This document shows positions 27,246-35,799 of a stretch of DNA of 64,000 nucleotides, in pieces. How positions within the stretch are numbered: position 1 is the stretch's first letter; every line of letters starts with the position of its first letter. Made by a program: the position numbers and the translations under genes. Source of the DNA: Sphingomonas sp. BK345. Lineage in GTDB: Bacteria > Pseudomonadota > Alphaproteobacteria > Sphingomonadales > Sphingomonadaceae. The stretch lies in the NCBI RefSeq assembly GCF_014193845.1, contig NZ_JACHZX010000004.1, positions 124,001-188,000 of the forward strand. The letters run 5' to 3'. A model generated the notes under the pieces. It did not search any database, had not been told where the DNA came from, and was given only the letters and a program-made list of their open reading frames with translations.

Positions 27246-28367
27246 GTGAGCGGACCCAAGTTATTCGAACCATCCGAGGTCGGCGGCCTGTCACTGGCCA
27301 ATCGGATCGTCATCGCGCCGATGTGTCAATATTCGGCCGAGGACGGTTGCATGACCGACTGGCACCTGATCCACCTCGGCCAGCTCGCACTGTCCGGTGC
27401 GGCGCTGCTGACGATCGAGGCCACGGCGGTCGAGCCCGAAGGTCGCATCACCTACGCCGACGTCGGTCTGTGGGACGACGCCACCGAGGCGGCGATGGCG
27501 CGCGTGCTCGAGTCGGTGCGGCGCCACTCGGACATGCCGATCGCCCTCCAGCTGGCGCATGCCGGTCGCAAGGCGTCCACCGACCTGCCGTGGCACGGCG
27601 GCAAGCAGCTCGCGCCCGACCATGCCAACGGCTGGCAGACGGTCGCCCCCTCCCCGTTGGCCTTCGCCGAGGGCGAGAACCCGCCCGCCGCGCTCGACCG
27701 AGACGGACTGACGCGGGTGCGCGACGCCTTCGTCGCGGCGGCGCATCGCGCGGCCCGGCTCGGTATCGACGCGGTGCAGCTGCACGGCGCTCATGGCTAT
27801 CTGCTCCACCAGTTCCTCTCGCCGCTGTCGAACCGTCGCGACGACGAATATGGCGGCAGCCTGGAGAACCGGCTGCGCTTCCCGCTCGAGGTGTTCGACG
27901 CGGTGCGCGCCGCTTTTCCGGCCGATCGCGCGGTGACGATGCGGGTCTCGGGCAGCGACTGGGTCGAGGGCGGTTGGGACGCCGAGCAGACGATCGCCTT
28001 CGCCCAGGCGCTGGAGACGCGCGGCTGCGCGGCGATCCACGTCTCCGGCGGCGGGCTCGACCCGCGCCAGGAGATCCCGGTCGGGCCGAGCTACCAGGTG
28101 CCGCTGGCGCGCGCGGTGAAGCAGGCGGTATCGCTGCCGGTCGTCGCGGTCGGGCTGATCACCGATTATGAGCAGGCCGAGGCGATCGTCGGCACCGGCG
28201 ACGCCGACCTGATCGCGCTGGCCCGGACGATCCTCTACGACCCGCGCTGGCCGTGGCACGCCGCGGCGCACCTCGGCGGGCGCGTCAAAGCGCCCGACCA
28301 GTATCTGCGCTCGCAGCCGCGCCAGTATCGCTCGCTGTTCGATGTCGAGGGTAGCGCGGAGAGCTGA
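27246..28367 (+). CDS. NADH:flavin oxidoreductase, Old Yellow Enzyme family (YqjM-like)
   Basis: This 373-residue FMN enzyme starts at the GTG at 27246. GGAGGAG precedes that codon, and the following SGPKLFEPSEVGGLSLANRIV is the usual OYE opening. The YqjM subclass signature LQLAHAGRKAST is present, as are HGAHGYLLHQFLSPLSNRRDD and the phosphate-binding end GDADLIALARTILYDPRWP. Such enzymes reduce activated C=C bonds, often in xenobiotic or quinone detoxification. The natural substrate is unknown. It is convergent with the oxidoreductase gene that follows. Confidence 0.93.
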   Translation: MSGPKLFEPSEVGGLSLANRIVIAPMCQYSAEDGCMTDWHLIHLGQLALSGAALLTIEATAVEPEGRITYADVGLWDDATEAAMARVLESVRRHSDMPIALQLAHAGRKASTDLPWHGGKQLAPDHANGWQTVAPSPLAFAEGENPPAALDRDGLTRVRDAFVAAAHRAARLGIDAVQLHGAHGYLLHQFLSPLSNRRDDEYGGSLENRLRFPLEVFDAVRAAFPADRAVTMRVSGSDWVEGGWDAEQTIAFAQALETRGCAAIHVSGGGLDPRQEIPVGPSYQVPLARAVKQAVSLPVVAVGLITDYEQAEAIVGTGDADLIALARTILYDPRWPWHAAAHLGGRVKAPDQYLRSQPRQYRSLFDVEGSAES

Positions 28368-28397
28368 ACGGCGTGCGGGGCGGTCGCGTCCGCCCCG

Positions 28398-29399
28398 CTA
28401 CGCGCCCCGCGCCCGCGCGTAGATCGAGTCGAGCAGCGCGGCGGTACGCACGAACCGCTCCGCGCCCTCGTCGAAGCGTGCGCCCGCCGCGAGCCGCTCG
28501 GCCCAGTCGACCGCGGCGCGCCCGCCCCAGTCGTCGGGCGGAAGCGCGAGCGTCTCGCGTGCGGTGCCGCGGAAATGTTCCGCGGTGAAGTCGTAGAAGG
28601 AGCCGCCGACGTTGCGCAGCGCCGCGCCGCCGGCCGCGCCGTAGAAGGCCGCCTCGATCACCGCGTCCTGCCCGGCGTGGAGCCGCCAGGAACAGGCCAG
28701 CCGAAGCGTCACACCGTCGCCGAGCCGCACCGTAGCGACCGCATAATCCTCTACGGCGCCCTGACCCAACGGTGCGCCGCCGGCATAGAGCGCGGCGTCG
28801 GTCACCTCGGCCTCCGGGAAGCCGGTGAGCCACAATGCCAAATCGGCGAGATGAATGCCGAGGTCCATCACGCAGCCGCCGCCCGCCTGGGCCTTGTCAT
28901 AGAACCACGGCTTGTCCGGGCCGTAAGCGTTGTGGAAGGTGAGATCGATCGCGAAAAGCCGGCCGAGCGCGTCGCGCGACAGCAACTCGCCGATCTGGCG
29001 CACGCCCTCGGTGTAGCGGTACGACAGGTCGAGCCCGAGCAGCCGGTCGGCCGCGCGCGCCGCCGCGACCACCGCCGCCGCCTCGTCCGCGTCGCGCCCG
29101 AGCGGCTTCTGGCAGAACACGGCCGCGCCCGCCTCCAGCGCCCGGATCGACTGGTCGGCGTGGAGCGCGCTCGGCGTCGCGATCACCACGCCGTCGAGAT
29201 CGAGCGCGAGCAGCTCGTCCAGCGTCGCCACCGCGCGCAGTCCCGGCGCGAGCGCCAGCGCCTCGCGCAGATTGTCCGCGCCGGGCTCGCACACCGCGAC
29301 CGGCTCGATGCAGTCGCTCGCGATCATCGCCGCCATGCGATGGCGGCCGATCCAGCCGGTCCCGAGGAAGCCGACGCGGGGCTTGGCCGCCCTACCCAA
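28398..29399 (-). CDS. Gfo/Idh/MocA family NAD(P)-dependent oxidoreductase
   Basis: This protein has 333 residues. The N-terminal Rossmann fold begins PRVGFLGTGWIGRHRMAAM. The usual EKP motif of the family reads CQKPLG here, with Gln in place of Glu but the catalytic Lys retained. The C-terminal alpha/beta domain includes GGGCVMDLGIHLADLALWLTG, with the His of the active-site helix. Members oxidise or reduce sugars, inositols and related compounds. Its start overlaps the end of the alcohol-dehydrogenase-like gene by 8 bases, so the two probably work in one pathway. Confidence 0.9.
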   Translation of the reverse strand: MGRAAKPRVGFLGTGWIGRHRMAAMIASDCIEPVAVCEPGADNLREALALAPGLRAVATLDELLALDLDGVVIATPSALHADQSIRALEAGAAVFCQKPLGRDADEAAAVVAAARAADRLLGLDLSYRYTEGVRQIGELLSRDALGRLFAIDLTFHNAYGPDKPWFYDKAQAGGGCVMDLGIHLADLALWLTGFPEAEVTDAALYAGGAPLGQGAVEDYAVATVRLGDGVTLRLACSWRLHAGQDAVIEAAFYGAAGGAALRNVGGSFYDFTAEHFRGTARETLALPPDDWGGRAAVDWAERLAAGARFDEGAERFVRTAALLDSIYARARGA

Positions 29400-30348
29400 G
29401 GTCGATCACCGCCTTGACGAAGCCGTGCGGCTTGTCGCGCGTCGCCGCGATCGCGGCATCGAGCTCGCTCAGCGGGAAATGATGCGTCAGCAGCGGCGCG
29501 AGGTCGATCCGCCCGCTCGCGACCGCCTCGACCGCTTCCTCCAGGCCGCGCCGGTTGACGCGCGGGTCGCGCTCGTGCGCGTTGATCACGTCGATCCCCT
29601 TCCAGTTCCAGTCCTGCATGTTGACCTGGCGCGGCCCGTCCTGATGATAGCCCGCCACGATCAGGCGCCCGCCGAAGCCGGTGATCGCCGAGGCGAGGTC
29701 GAGCGGCCATTGCTTGCCGACCGCCTCGATCACGCGCGCGCACAGCGCCTCGCCGGTGAGCTGCCTGACGCGCTCGATGATCGCCCAGTGATCGTCCATC
29801 GCGATCGTCTCGGCAGCGCCGTAGCGGGTCGCCAGCGCGAGCGACTCAGGCCGGCGCGAGATCGCGATCACCCGCGCGCCCGCGTCGCTCGCCAGCTTCG
29901 TCAGCACCGCGCCGAGGAAGCCGATCCCCACGATCGCCACGGTCTGGCCGTGCTCGATTGCGCTGCGACGGAAGATGTTCATCGCGCATGCCAGCGGCTC
30001 GCCCGGGAAGGCGCGCCCGTCGAGCCCGGCGGGGAGCCGCACCAGCTGGTCGACCGCCGCCACGTCATAAGAGGCGAAGCTATGCCCCGACAGCATCGTC
30101 ACCCGCTCGCCGAGCGCGACATCGCTGACGCCCTCGCCCACCGCATCGACGACGCCCCAGCCCTCATGCCCCATCCCGCCGGCTTCGCTGGGATAGGTCG
30201 ACCACGGCTGCCCCTCCCATGGCTCGACGTTCGACGCGCACACGCCGCAGCCCTCAAGCCGCACGCGCACCTCGCCCACGCCCGGCTCCGGCAGCGGTGC
30301 CTCGCGCAGCTCGAACCGTCGCGGCGCCACCAGCACCGCAGCGGGCAT
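29392..30348 (-). CDS. Zinc-binding alcohol dehydrogenase, MDR superfamily
   Basis: This protein has about 318 residues. ATG codons lie at 30348 and 30351 right after GGAAGC. I use 30348. The catalytic zinc region reads GCGVCASNVEPWEG and GGMGHEGWG. The cofactor-binding fold is AIVGIGFLGAVLTKLASDAGARV with SRRPES after it, suggesting NADP preference. The usual structural-zinc Cys cluster is not evident. It is coupled to the Gfo/Idh gene and is divergent from a DUF1003 gene 38 bases away. A role in sugar or polyol conversion is likely, but the substrate is unknown. Confidence 0.88.
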   Translation of the reverse strand: MPAAVLVAPRRFELREAPLPEPGVGEVRVRLEGCGVCASNVEPWEGQPWSTYPSEAGGMGHEGWGVVDAVGEGVSDVALGERVTMLSGHSFASYDVAAVDQLVRLPAGLDGRAFPGEPLACAMNIFRRSAIEHGQTVAIVGIGFLGAVLTKLASDAGARVIAISRRPESLALATRYGAAETIAMDDHWAIIERVRQLTGEALCARVIEAVGKQWPLDLASAITGFGGRLIVAGYHQDGPRQVNMQDWNWKGIDVINAHERDPRVNRRGLEEAVEAVASGRIDLAPLLTHHFPLSELDAAIAATRDKPHGFVKAVIDLG

Positions 30349-30386
30349 CATGCTTCCATTATCGTGCGACAATCGTTCGACTTTCC

Positions 30387-30896
30387 ATGAATGAACCGCG
30401 TGATCTCAACGGCGCGCTCGCCGACAACATCCACCGCCTCGCCGAGCGGCAACGCCGTGTCGAGGCCGCGGCGCCGTGGTCGGATCGGCTGGCGGGACGG
30501 ATCACCGCCTTCACCGGATCGATGATCTTCGTCGCGCTGCACCTGACCTTCTTCGGAGGCTGGATCGCGTGGAACCTGTGCTTGTCGCCCAAGTTCGACC
30601 CGACCTTCGTCGTGTTGGCGATGATCGCGTCGGTGGAGGCGATCTTCCTGTCCACCTTCGTCCTCATCAGCCAGAACCGCATGGCCGCACAGGCGCAGGC
30701 GCGCGCCGACCTCGACCTCCACATCAACCTCCTCGCCGAGCACGAACTGTCGCGGCTCACCGGCTTGGTCCGCCAGATCGCCGAGCGGGTCGGGGTCAAG
30801 CCGCCGGACGATACCGCCGAGATCGAGCGCGACGTGCGCGCCGAGGACGTGCTCGACACGCTCGACCAGGCTACGCCAGCGCCGCCTGGCGCGTGA
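30387..30896 (+). CDS. DUF1003 membrane protein
   Basis: The 169-residue protein has two adjacent transmembrane helices: one around GSMIFVALHLTFFGGWIAWN and one around FVVLAMIASVEAIFLSTFVL. The signature LISQNRMAAQAQARADLDLHINLLAEHEL of DUF1003 follows. The C-terminal cytoplasmic part is helical and charged. The function of the family is not known to me. It is inserted on the opposite strand between two minus-strand gene pairs, and its last 26 bases overlap the 3' end of the glycosidase-like gene. Confidence 0.88.
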   Translation: MNEPRDLNGALADNIHRLAERQRRVEAAAPWSDRLAGRITAFTGSMIFVALHLTFFGGWIAWNLCLSPKFDPTFVVLAMIASVEAIFLSTFVLISQNRMAAQAQARADLDLHINLLAEHELSRLTGLVRQIAERVGVKPPDDTAEIERDVRAEDVLDTLDQATPAPPGA

Positions 30897-31788
30897 CATC
30901 GGCGGGCGCGTAGCGGTCGATCATCCACGCGCAGAAATCGGCGAAGGCCTGCGGGTCGCGCGCCGCACTGGTGTGGTGCGGCTGAATGCCGAGATGTTCG
31001 GGCGTGAAGCAGAAGGTGACCGTCGTGTCGAAGTCGGCGAGCGCCTCCATCTGACGGTCGAACCAGTCGACCGCGTTGGGGCGGAAACTGTCGGCCCAGC
31101 TCAGCCCGGTGCGCAGCTTCTTCGTCCCCAGCCGCTTCATCCACTCGACGGCATCATCGAGCCGCGGGTCCTCGAAATGAAACCACTGCATCAGCCCCAT
31201 CTCGCTCGCCACCTTGGCGTAGCTGTCGAGCGAGGGCTTGGGCGTGCCGTCGGCGCGGATCAGCCCCATGTAGAAGTGGCGATAGTAGCTCGACCCCTCG
31301 GCCTCGCGGTGGCGCGTGGTGGCGCCCCATTCCTGCGGCAGGTCGAACAGCGAGTACCAATAGATCCGCGGCACGCGCCCGATCAGCAGCTCGGCGGTCT
31401 TCTCGACGCCGAACACCTGCACCTCTTCCGCGCCGAACGAACCAACGCCCACCTCGGTGACCCACACCGGCTTGTCGGTGACCGCCTCGATCTCGGCCAC
31501 CTTGGCGGGCCAGTCGTGAATCGACCACAGATTCCAATCGAGCGGGAAGCCGTGCACGGCGAGCACGTCGACCGCGTCGAGGCAACCGTGCGCCTCCAGC
31601 CGTTTGACCCACAGGGGATCGATCGGCGACATGCCGCCGAGCACGCGGGTCACGTCGGGGTTGACCGACGCGATCGCCGCGCCGGCGCGCGACACGGTGT
31701 CGGCGAAGAGGCTCCAGTCGGGATCGACCTCCGGGTCCCAGTGCGACTTGTTGTTGGGCTCGTTCCAGATCATCGCGGCTTCGATCAC
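30871..31788 (-). CDS. Glycosidase-like TIM-barrel protein, apparently circularly permuted (clan GH-A type)
   Basis: The 305 residues start at the GTG at 31788. The motif IWNEPN, which carries the acid/base Glu of clan A glycosidases, is at residues 7-12 (Glu10). Normally it follows about 150 residues of barrel. The nucleophile-type motif VWVTEVG holds Glu112. The missing first half of the barrel seems to be at the C terminus. There, DDAVEWMKRLGTKKLRTGLSW resembles strand 1 (given in part), TVTFCFTPEHLGI strand 2-3, and DPQAFADFCAWMIDRYAP the helix that usually precedes the acid/base strand. It lies 30 bases after a methyltransferase gene on the same strand. A cell-surface glycan role is plausible. 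Confidence 0.82.
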   Translation of the reverse strand: MIEAAMIWNEPNNKSHWDPEVDPDWSLFADTVSRAGAAIASVNPDVTRVLGGMSPIDPLWVKRLEAHGCLDAVDVLAVHGFPLDWNLWSIHDWPAKVAEIEAVTDKPVWVTEVGVGSFGAEEVQVFGVEKTAELLIGRVPRIYWYSLFDLPQEWGATTRHREAEGSSYYRHFYMGLIRADGTPKPSLDSYAKVASEMGLMQWFHFEDPRLDDAVEWMKRLGTKKLRTGLSWADSFRPNAVDWFDRQMEALADFDTTVTFCFTPEHLGIQPHHTSAARDPQAFADFCAWMIDRYAPADVTRQAALA

Positions 31789-31818
31789 GCGCTCATTCCC
31801 CTCACGCTCGTGGCTGCC

Positions 31819-32610
31819 TTATGCACGTGGCTGGGCCGGATAGACGGCGGCGGGCCCATGCTGCGCATAGGGCACGTCGGCGACGCGGCAGAGATAGACG
31901 TCGTCCTGCGGGTGCGCCACCACGGTGAAGCCCGAGGCGCGCAGCATCGCCTCCGAGCAGGCATGGTTGGGCGCCCACCAGTTGGTCCAGTCGCCCGCGA
32001 ACTTCCGCTCGATGAAGTGCATCTTCGGATAGGCCGGATCGTCAAAATAGGGTGGCGGCGTGAAAGTGCCGGGCAGGAAGAAAGGATGGTCTTCCGGCAC
32101 GTCGCTGAGGCCGGTAGACCCCTGCTGCATCGTCTGAAACAGCATCAGATCGCGCGCGACATGCTCGCGGATCAGGTCCAGCGCGAGCAGCGGGTGGCGC
32201 AGGTGGTAAAGCACGCCCATGAAGATCACCAGGTCGAAGCGCTCGCCCAGCGTTGCCACGTCATAGACCGACAACTGACGGAACTCGACGCTGTCGCCGA
32301 ATCCCAGCGACTCGGTGGCGAGCCGCGCCTGGGCGAGATAACGCTCGTCCCAGTCGATCCCGACGACGCGCGTCGCACCGCGCCGCTTCATCTCGACCGA
32401 GTAGAAGCCGGCGTTGCAGCCGATGTCGAGCACCGACTTGCCCGTGAGATCATCGGGCACGCAGCTGGCGAACGCGGCGAACTTCTCGCGCGGATAGTCG
32501 CCGAGGAAATGATCGGGCGCGGTGGTCAGCCCGCCGCCGAGATCGATGTTGTGAAACCACGGCGCGAGCGCGTCGACCCGCTCGCGCAGCCCCTCCCCGG
32601 CAGATGGCAT
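31819..32610 (-). CDS. SAM-dependent methyltransferase, CmoB-like (TIGR04290-type)
   Basis: This protein has 263 residues. It resembles the tRNA wobble-uridine carboxymethyltransferase CmoB: WFHNIDLGGGLTT, the SAM site KSVLDIGCNAGFYSVEMKRRG, ERFDLVIFMGVLYHLRHPLL, and the late pattern WWAPNHACSEAMLRASGF. The last block is a conserved region of the TIGR04290 relatives found in sugar-related gene clusters. Its neighbour, the glycosidase-like gene, argues for a glycan or small-molecule substrate rather than tRNA. True cmoB usually pairs with cmoA, which is absent here. Confidence 0.87.
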   Translation of the reverse strand: MPSAGEGLRERVDALAPWFHNIDLGGGLTTAPDHFLGDYPREKFAAFASCVPDDLTGKSVLDIGCNAGFYSVEMKRRGATRVVGIDWDERYLAQARLATESLGFGDSVEFRQLSVYDVATLGERFDLVIFMGVLYHLRHPLLALDLIREHVARDLMLFQTMQQGSTGLSDVPEDHPFFLPGTFTPPPYFDDPAYPKMHFIERKFAGDWTNWWAPNHACSEAMLRASGFTVVAHPQDDVYLCRVADVPYAQHGPAAVYPAQPRA

Positions 32611-32665
32611 TCGTTCCCCTTCACCCGTTCGTTACGCCAACGAACGATTATAGAAGGTGTTCCAT

Positions 32666-33856
32666 CTACTTAGCCGCGAGGCGCGATCCCGCTCGCCACG
32701 GTGCCGGCCGATCGCCCGCGGCGAGCCGCACGAAGCAATGACCGCCGCGCGCGCGATAGCCGCGGCACAGCTGGATCGCGTCGCCGCGCGCGACGCCGCC
32801 GACCGACAGCCGGTACAGCGAGCTGCTCCGGTCCGCGGCGATGCCGGTAGGGCGCAGCCGGCCGAGCACCGGCCAACGCCGCAGCGCGCCGCGCCAGCCG
32901 TCGCGCGCCACCGCGGCATTCTCGTAGGCGCCGAGCTGGAGATAATAGCCGCCAGGCGTGAGCGTCCGCGGGCGCGGCGCGACAGCTGGCCGTGCGGACG
33001 GAACGAGCGCGGCGGGCGGTACCGGACGCGACACCAGCGGGGGCGCCGCCGGCGGGATGATCTGCGACACGAAGGCGGGCGGCGGAGGGGCGGCGACCGC
33101 GATCGGCGTCGCCACCGGGGCAGGCGCGACGAGCGCGAGCGCCACGGGGAGCCCAGGGTCGCTCGCCGGCGTGATGCTGAGCAAGGCGGCGACCTGATCC
33201 GACGCCGCGCGCGGCTGGGCCAGCGCCGCCCAGGTGGCGAGCCGGCGGTCGACCGCGTCGGCGGGCAGGTCAAAAGCGGCGAGCGCGCGGGCCTGCGGCC
33301 ACTGGCCCGCCAGCGCGAGCGTGAAGGCTAGGTTCTGCCGTGTCTTGGCATCCGCCTCGGGCAGCCGCGCGGCGGGCATCAGCACCTGGAGCGCCCCCGG
33401 CAGGTCCCCCGCGAGCGCGAGCGCCAGCCCGCGATCTGGCGCCGCGATCCCGCCGGCATGCGCGGCGAGCGTGGCGCGCGCGCGGTCCCACTGGCCGAGC
33501 GCGACCTGGGTGAGCGCGAGGTCGAGTGCGGCGGCGTGATCGTCGTGACGGAGCGTCAGCGCGTCCTCGAACGCGCGCGCCGCCGAGGCGAAGCGGCCCG
33601 CGCGCAGATAGACGACGCCGAGCAGCCGACGATGCTCGCCGTCCGCGGGGGCGTCGGCCACCGCGATCTCGCCCTCGCGCACCGCGCGGTCCCAGCGGCG
33701 CTTGACGAGCGCCTTGCGCGCGCGCTCGGCGTGATGCGCCGCGTCAGCGACGCGCGCGCGGCCGTCGCTCGTCGCCGCCGCGGGCACCACCACCTCCGCC
33801 AAGCCGGCGCAGAGCAGCGCCAGGCTGAGTACGCCGATCACCGTGACGCGCCTCAT
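32666..33856 (-). CDS. TPR-repeat protein with C-terminal SPOR domain
   Basis: This 396-residue exported protein has signal sequence RRVTVIGVLSLALLCAGLAEVVVP (in part). TPR-like helices follow (HAERARKALVKRRWDRAVRE and RAFEDALTLRHDDHAAALDL), then a Pro/Ala-rich linker around residues 245-300. The C-terminal SPOR domain runs from about 305 (GGYYLQLGAYEN) to the end. SPOR domains bind denuded peptidoglycan at division sites. The ATG at 33856 overlaps the upstream stop (ATGA), making it the third gene of an operon with parA. Confidence 0.85.
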   Translation of the reverse strand: MRRVTVIGVLSLALLCAGLAEVVVPAAATSDGRARVADAAHHAERARKALVKRRWDRAVREGEIAVADAPADGEHRRLLGVVYLRAGRFASAARAFEDALTLRHDDHAAALDLALTQVALGQWDRARATLAAHAGGIAAPDRGLALALAGDLPGALQVLMPAARLPEADAKTRQNLAFTLALAGQWPQARALAAFDLPADAVDRRLATWAALAQPRAASDQVAALLSITPASDPGLPVALALVAPAPVATPIAVAAPPPPAFVSQIIPPAAPPLVSRPVPPAALVPSARPAVAPRPRTLTPGGYYLQLGAYENAAVARDGWRGALRRWPVLGRLRPTGIAADRSSSLYRLSVGGVARGDAIQLCRGYRARGGHCFVRLAAGDRPAPWRAGSRLAAK

Positions 33857-34233
33857 GCCGCGTCCGCCGCGAGCCGGTCGAGCGCCGTGGTGAGCAGCGC
33901 CTGCGCCGAGACGCCGCGCGCCGCCGCTGCCTGGCGCAACCACTGGTGGCGCTCGCCGTCGAGCCGGAGCGTGAAGGCCACTCGTTTGCCCGGCGACGGC
34001 GCCGTCGCACGCGCGTGCGGTGGGGTCCCGAGCTCCGCCGCCAGCCGCTCGCGCGCGGCGAGCACCGGCGGCAGTGCGGCAGGCGCCCCCTCCCCCATGT
34101 CGTTCCAGCCGAGGTCGTCGCCCGCGCGCGCCAGCGCGGTGAATGTGTCGGCGCGACGCATCGCCGGGCGCGCCTGGCCCTTGCGCGCGAGCAGCCCGAC
34201 GCTGAGCGCGGCCATCGGCTTGGTCCCGATCAT
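33853..34233 (-). CDS. Small protein with ribbon-helix-helix-like C terminus, in parA operon
   Basis: This 126-residue protein is translationally coupled to parA upstream and to the SPOR gene downstream (ATGA overlaps at both ends). The C terminus reads KRVAFTLRLDGERHQWLRQA followed by RGVSAQALLTTALDRL, a beta strand and two helices in the order of a ribbon-helix-helix or CopG-type DNA-binding fold. The N-terminal half is low in recognisable features. It may be a DNA-binding partner of this ParA, in place of a ParB. I do not know the family by name. Confidence 0.75.
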   Translation of the reverse strand: MIGTKPMAALSVGLLARKGQARPAMRRADTFTALARAGDDLGWNDMGEGAPAALPPVLAARERLAAELGTPPHARATAPSPGKRVAFTLRLDGERHQWLRQAAAARGVSAQALLTTALDRLAADAA

Positions 34234-34943
34234 CAGGCCACCACGCGGCGGCCGAAGCCCGCCCCTTGCGGCCGCGCCGGCGTCGTGCCCGGCTTGGGTG
34301 CGGCGAAGACGGTGCGTCGGAAATTCTTCTCGAGCCGGTCGGAGACATAGCTCCACAATTCGGCGATCTCGGCGGCGGAGCGCCCCTTCGGATCGACCTC
34401 CATCACGGTACGCCCGTCGATCATCGAGGCGGCAAAGTCGGTGCGCTGGTGCACCGTGATCGGCGCCACCGTGCCGTGCTGCGACAGCGCGATCGTGGCG
34501 TCGGAGGTGATCCGCGCCTTAGGGGTGGCGGCATTGACGACGAAGAGCAGCGGCTTGCCCGAGCGCTCGCAGAGATCGACGGTGGCGCCGACCGCGCGCA
34601 GGTCGTGCGGGCTCGGCCGAGTCGGGATCACGATCAGCTCGGCGATCTGGACGACGCTCTGGATCGCCATGGTGATCGCGGGCGGCGTGTCGATCACCGC
34701 CAGCTTGAATCCCTGTGCGCGCAGCGCGTCGAGGTCGGCGGCAAGGCGCGAGACGCTGGTCTGCGCGAAGGCGGGAAACTCGTTCTCCCGCTCGTTCCAC
34801 CAGTCCGCCAGCGAGCCCTGCGGATCGATGTCGATCAGCACGACCGGTCCGGCGCCGACGAGCTGCGCCTGCACCGCCAGATGCCCCGAGAGCGTGGTCT
34901 TGCCCGATCCGCCCTTCTGCGATGCCATCGCGAGTACGCGCAT
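34233..34943 (-). CDS. ParA/MinD-family ATPase
   Basis: This 236-residue deviant Walker ATPase reads MASQKGGSGKTTLSGHLAV, with both signature lysines, then VVLIDIDPQGSLADWW and KLAVIDTPPAIT. The C-terminal tail of about 25 residues is basic and Pro-rich. It is not next to a parB gene or an origin, so it is an orphan ParA. It heads an operon with an RHH-like protein and a SPOR/TPR protein, which suggests positioning of a cell-envelope or division component rather than the chromosome. Confidence 0.92.
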   Translation of the reverse strand: MRVLAMASQKGGSGKTTLSGHLAVQAQLVGAGPVVLIDIDPQGSLADWWNERENEFPAFAQTSVSRLAADLDALRAQGFKLAVIDTPPAITMAIQSVVQIAELIVIPTRPSPHDLRAVGATVDLCERSGKPLLFVVNAATPKARITSDATIALSQHGTVAPITVHQRTDFAASMIDGRTVMEVDPKGRSAAEIAELWSYVSDRLEKNFRRTVFAAPKPGTTPARPQGAGFGRRVVA

Positions 34944-35065
34944 GTCGCCGCCGTGTCCCCCGTTGTTCCGTCGCAGGGCATGCCAGCGCGGGGTGGACGA
35001 AGCGTTAATGATGACCCCGAACTATTGGCGCGGCATGATCCTTCCCGCTCGCGGGGAGGATCCAC

Positions 35066-35728
35066 TTACCCCTTCGGCTCGTCGCCGTAGTAGAGCTCAC
35101 CGATGCGGATCTCCTCGCGACCCTGCGAGACGCGGTGCGCGTTCGTGTCGCGCAGCGAGTAGACGCAGCCGCAATATTCCTGCTGGTAGAAATGCTCGCG
35201 CTTGGAAATCTCGATCATTCGCGCCGCACCGCCGCCCTTGCGCCAGTTGAACGTCCAATAGCTGATGCCCGGGTAATGCGCCGCCGCGCGCTCGCCGCAA
35301 TCGTTGATCTGCGCCATGTTCTTCCAGCGCGAGATGCCGAGCGAGGAGGTGATCACCGGGAAGCCGTGCTCGTGCGCGTACAGCGCGGTGCGTTCGAAGC
35401 GCATGTCGAAGCACATCGTGCAGCGGATGCCGCGCTCGGGCTCCTGCTCCATCCCGCGCGCGCGCTTGAACCAATTGGCGGTGTCATAATCGGCGTCGAC
35501 GAAGGGCACGTCATGCGCCTCGGCGAAGCGGATATTCTCCTCCTTGCGGAGCAAATATTCCTCCTTGGGGTGGATGTTGGGATTGTAGAAGAAGATCGTA
35601 TAGTCGATCCCGCTCGCGGTCATCGCCTCCATCACCTCGCCCGAGCAGGGCGCGCAGCACGAGTGGAGCAACACCTTCTGGGCACCGTCGGGAGGCGTGA
35701 GGATGGGTCGTTGGAGGTCGCTGGTCAT
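35066..35728 (-). CDS. queH: Epoxyqueuosine reductase QueH
   Basis: This 220-residue protein is the QueH (DUF208) type, which reduces epoxyqueuosine to queuosine in tRNA and replaces QueG. Metal-binding cysteines appear in [27 protein letters not shown] and [12 protein letters not shown]. Other blocks are [19 protein letters not shown] and [17 protein letters not shown]. The ATG at 35728 starts just ahead of the conserved part. It is divergent from dinB with 71 bases between. A queuosine-precursor transporter gene lies at 2755-3537. Confidence 0.94.
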   Translation of the reverse strand: MTSDLQRPILTPPDGAQKVLLHSCCAPCSGEVMEAMTASGIDYTIFFYNPNIHPKEEYLLRKEENIRFAEAHDVPFVDADYDTANWFKRARGMEQEPERGIRCTMCFDMRFERTALYAHEHGFPVITSSLGISRWKNMAQINDCGERAAAHYPGISYWTFNWRKGGGAARMIEISKREHFYQQEYCGCVYSLRDTNAHRVSQGREEIRIGELYYGDEPKG

Positions 35729-35799
35729 GCCGCGCGCTCTAGCCGATCGCCGCGCGAAAGTCATCGCATCGCGGCCACCTGCGACCCTATATCGCGCGC

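Noticed and set aside
31819..32610. True cmoB (tRNA wobble modification)
   Set aside because: cmoA is absent and the neighbours are sugar-type genes. The C-terminal pattern fits the TIGR04290-type relatives better.
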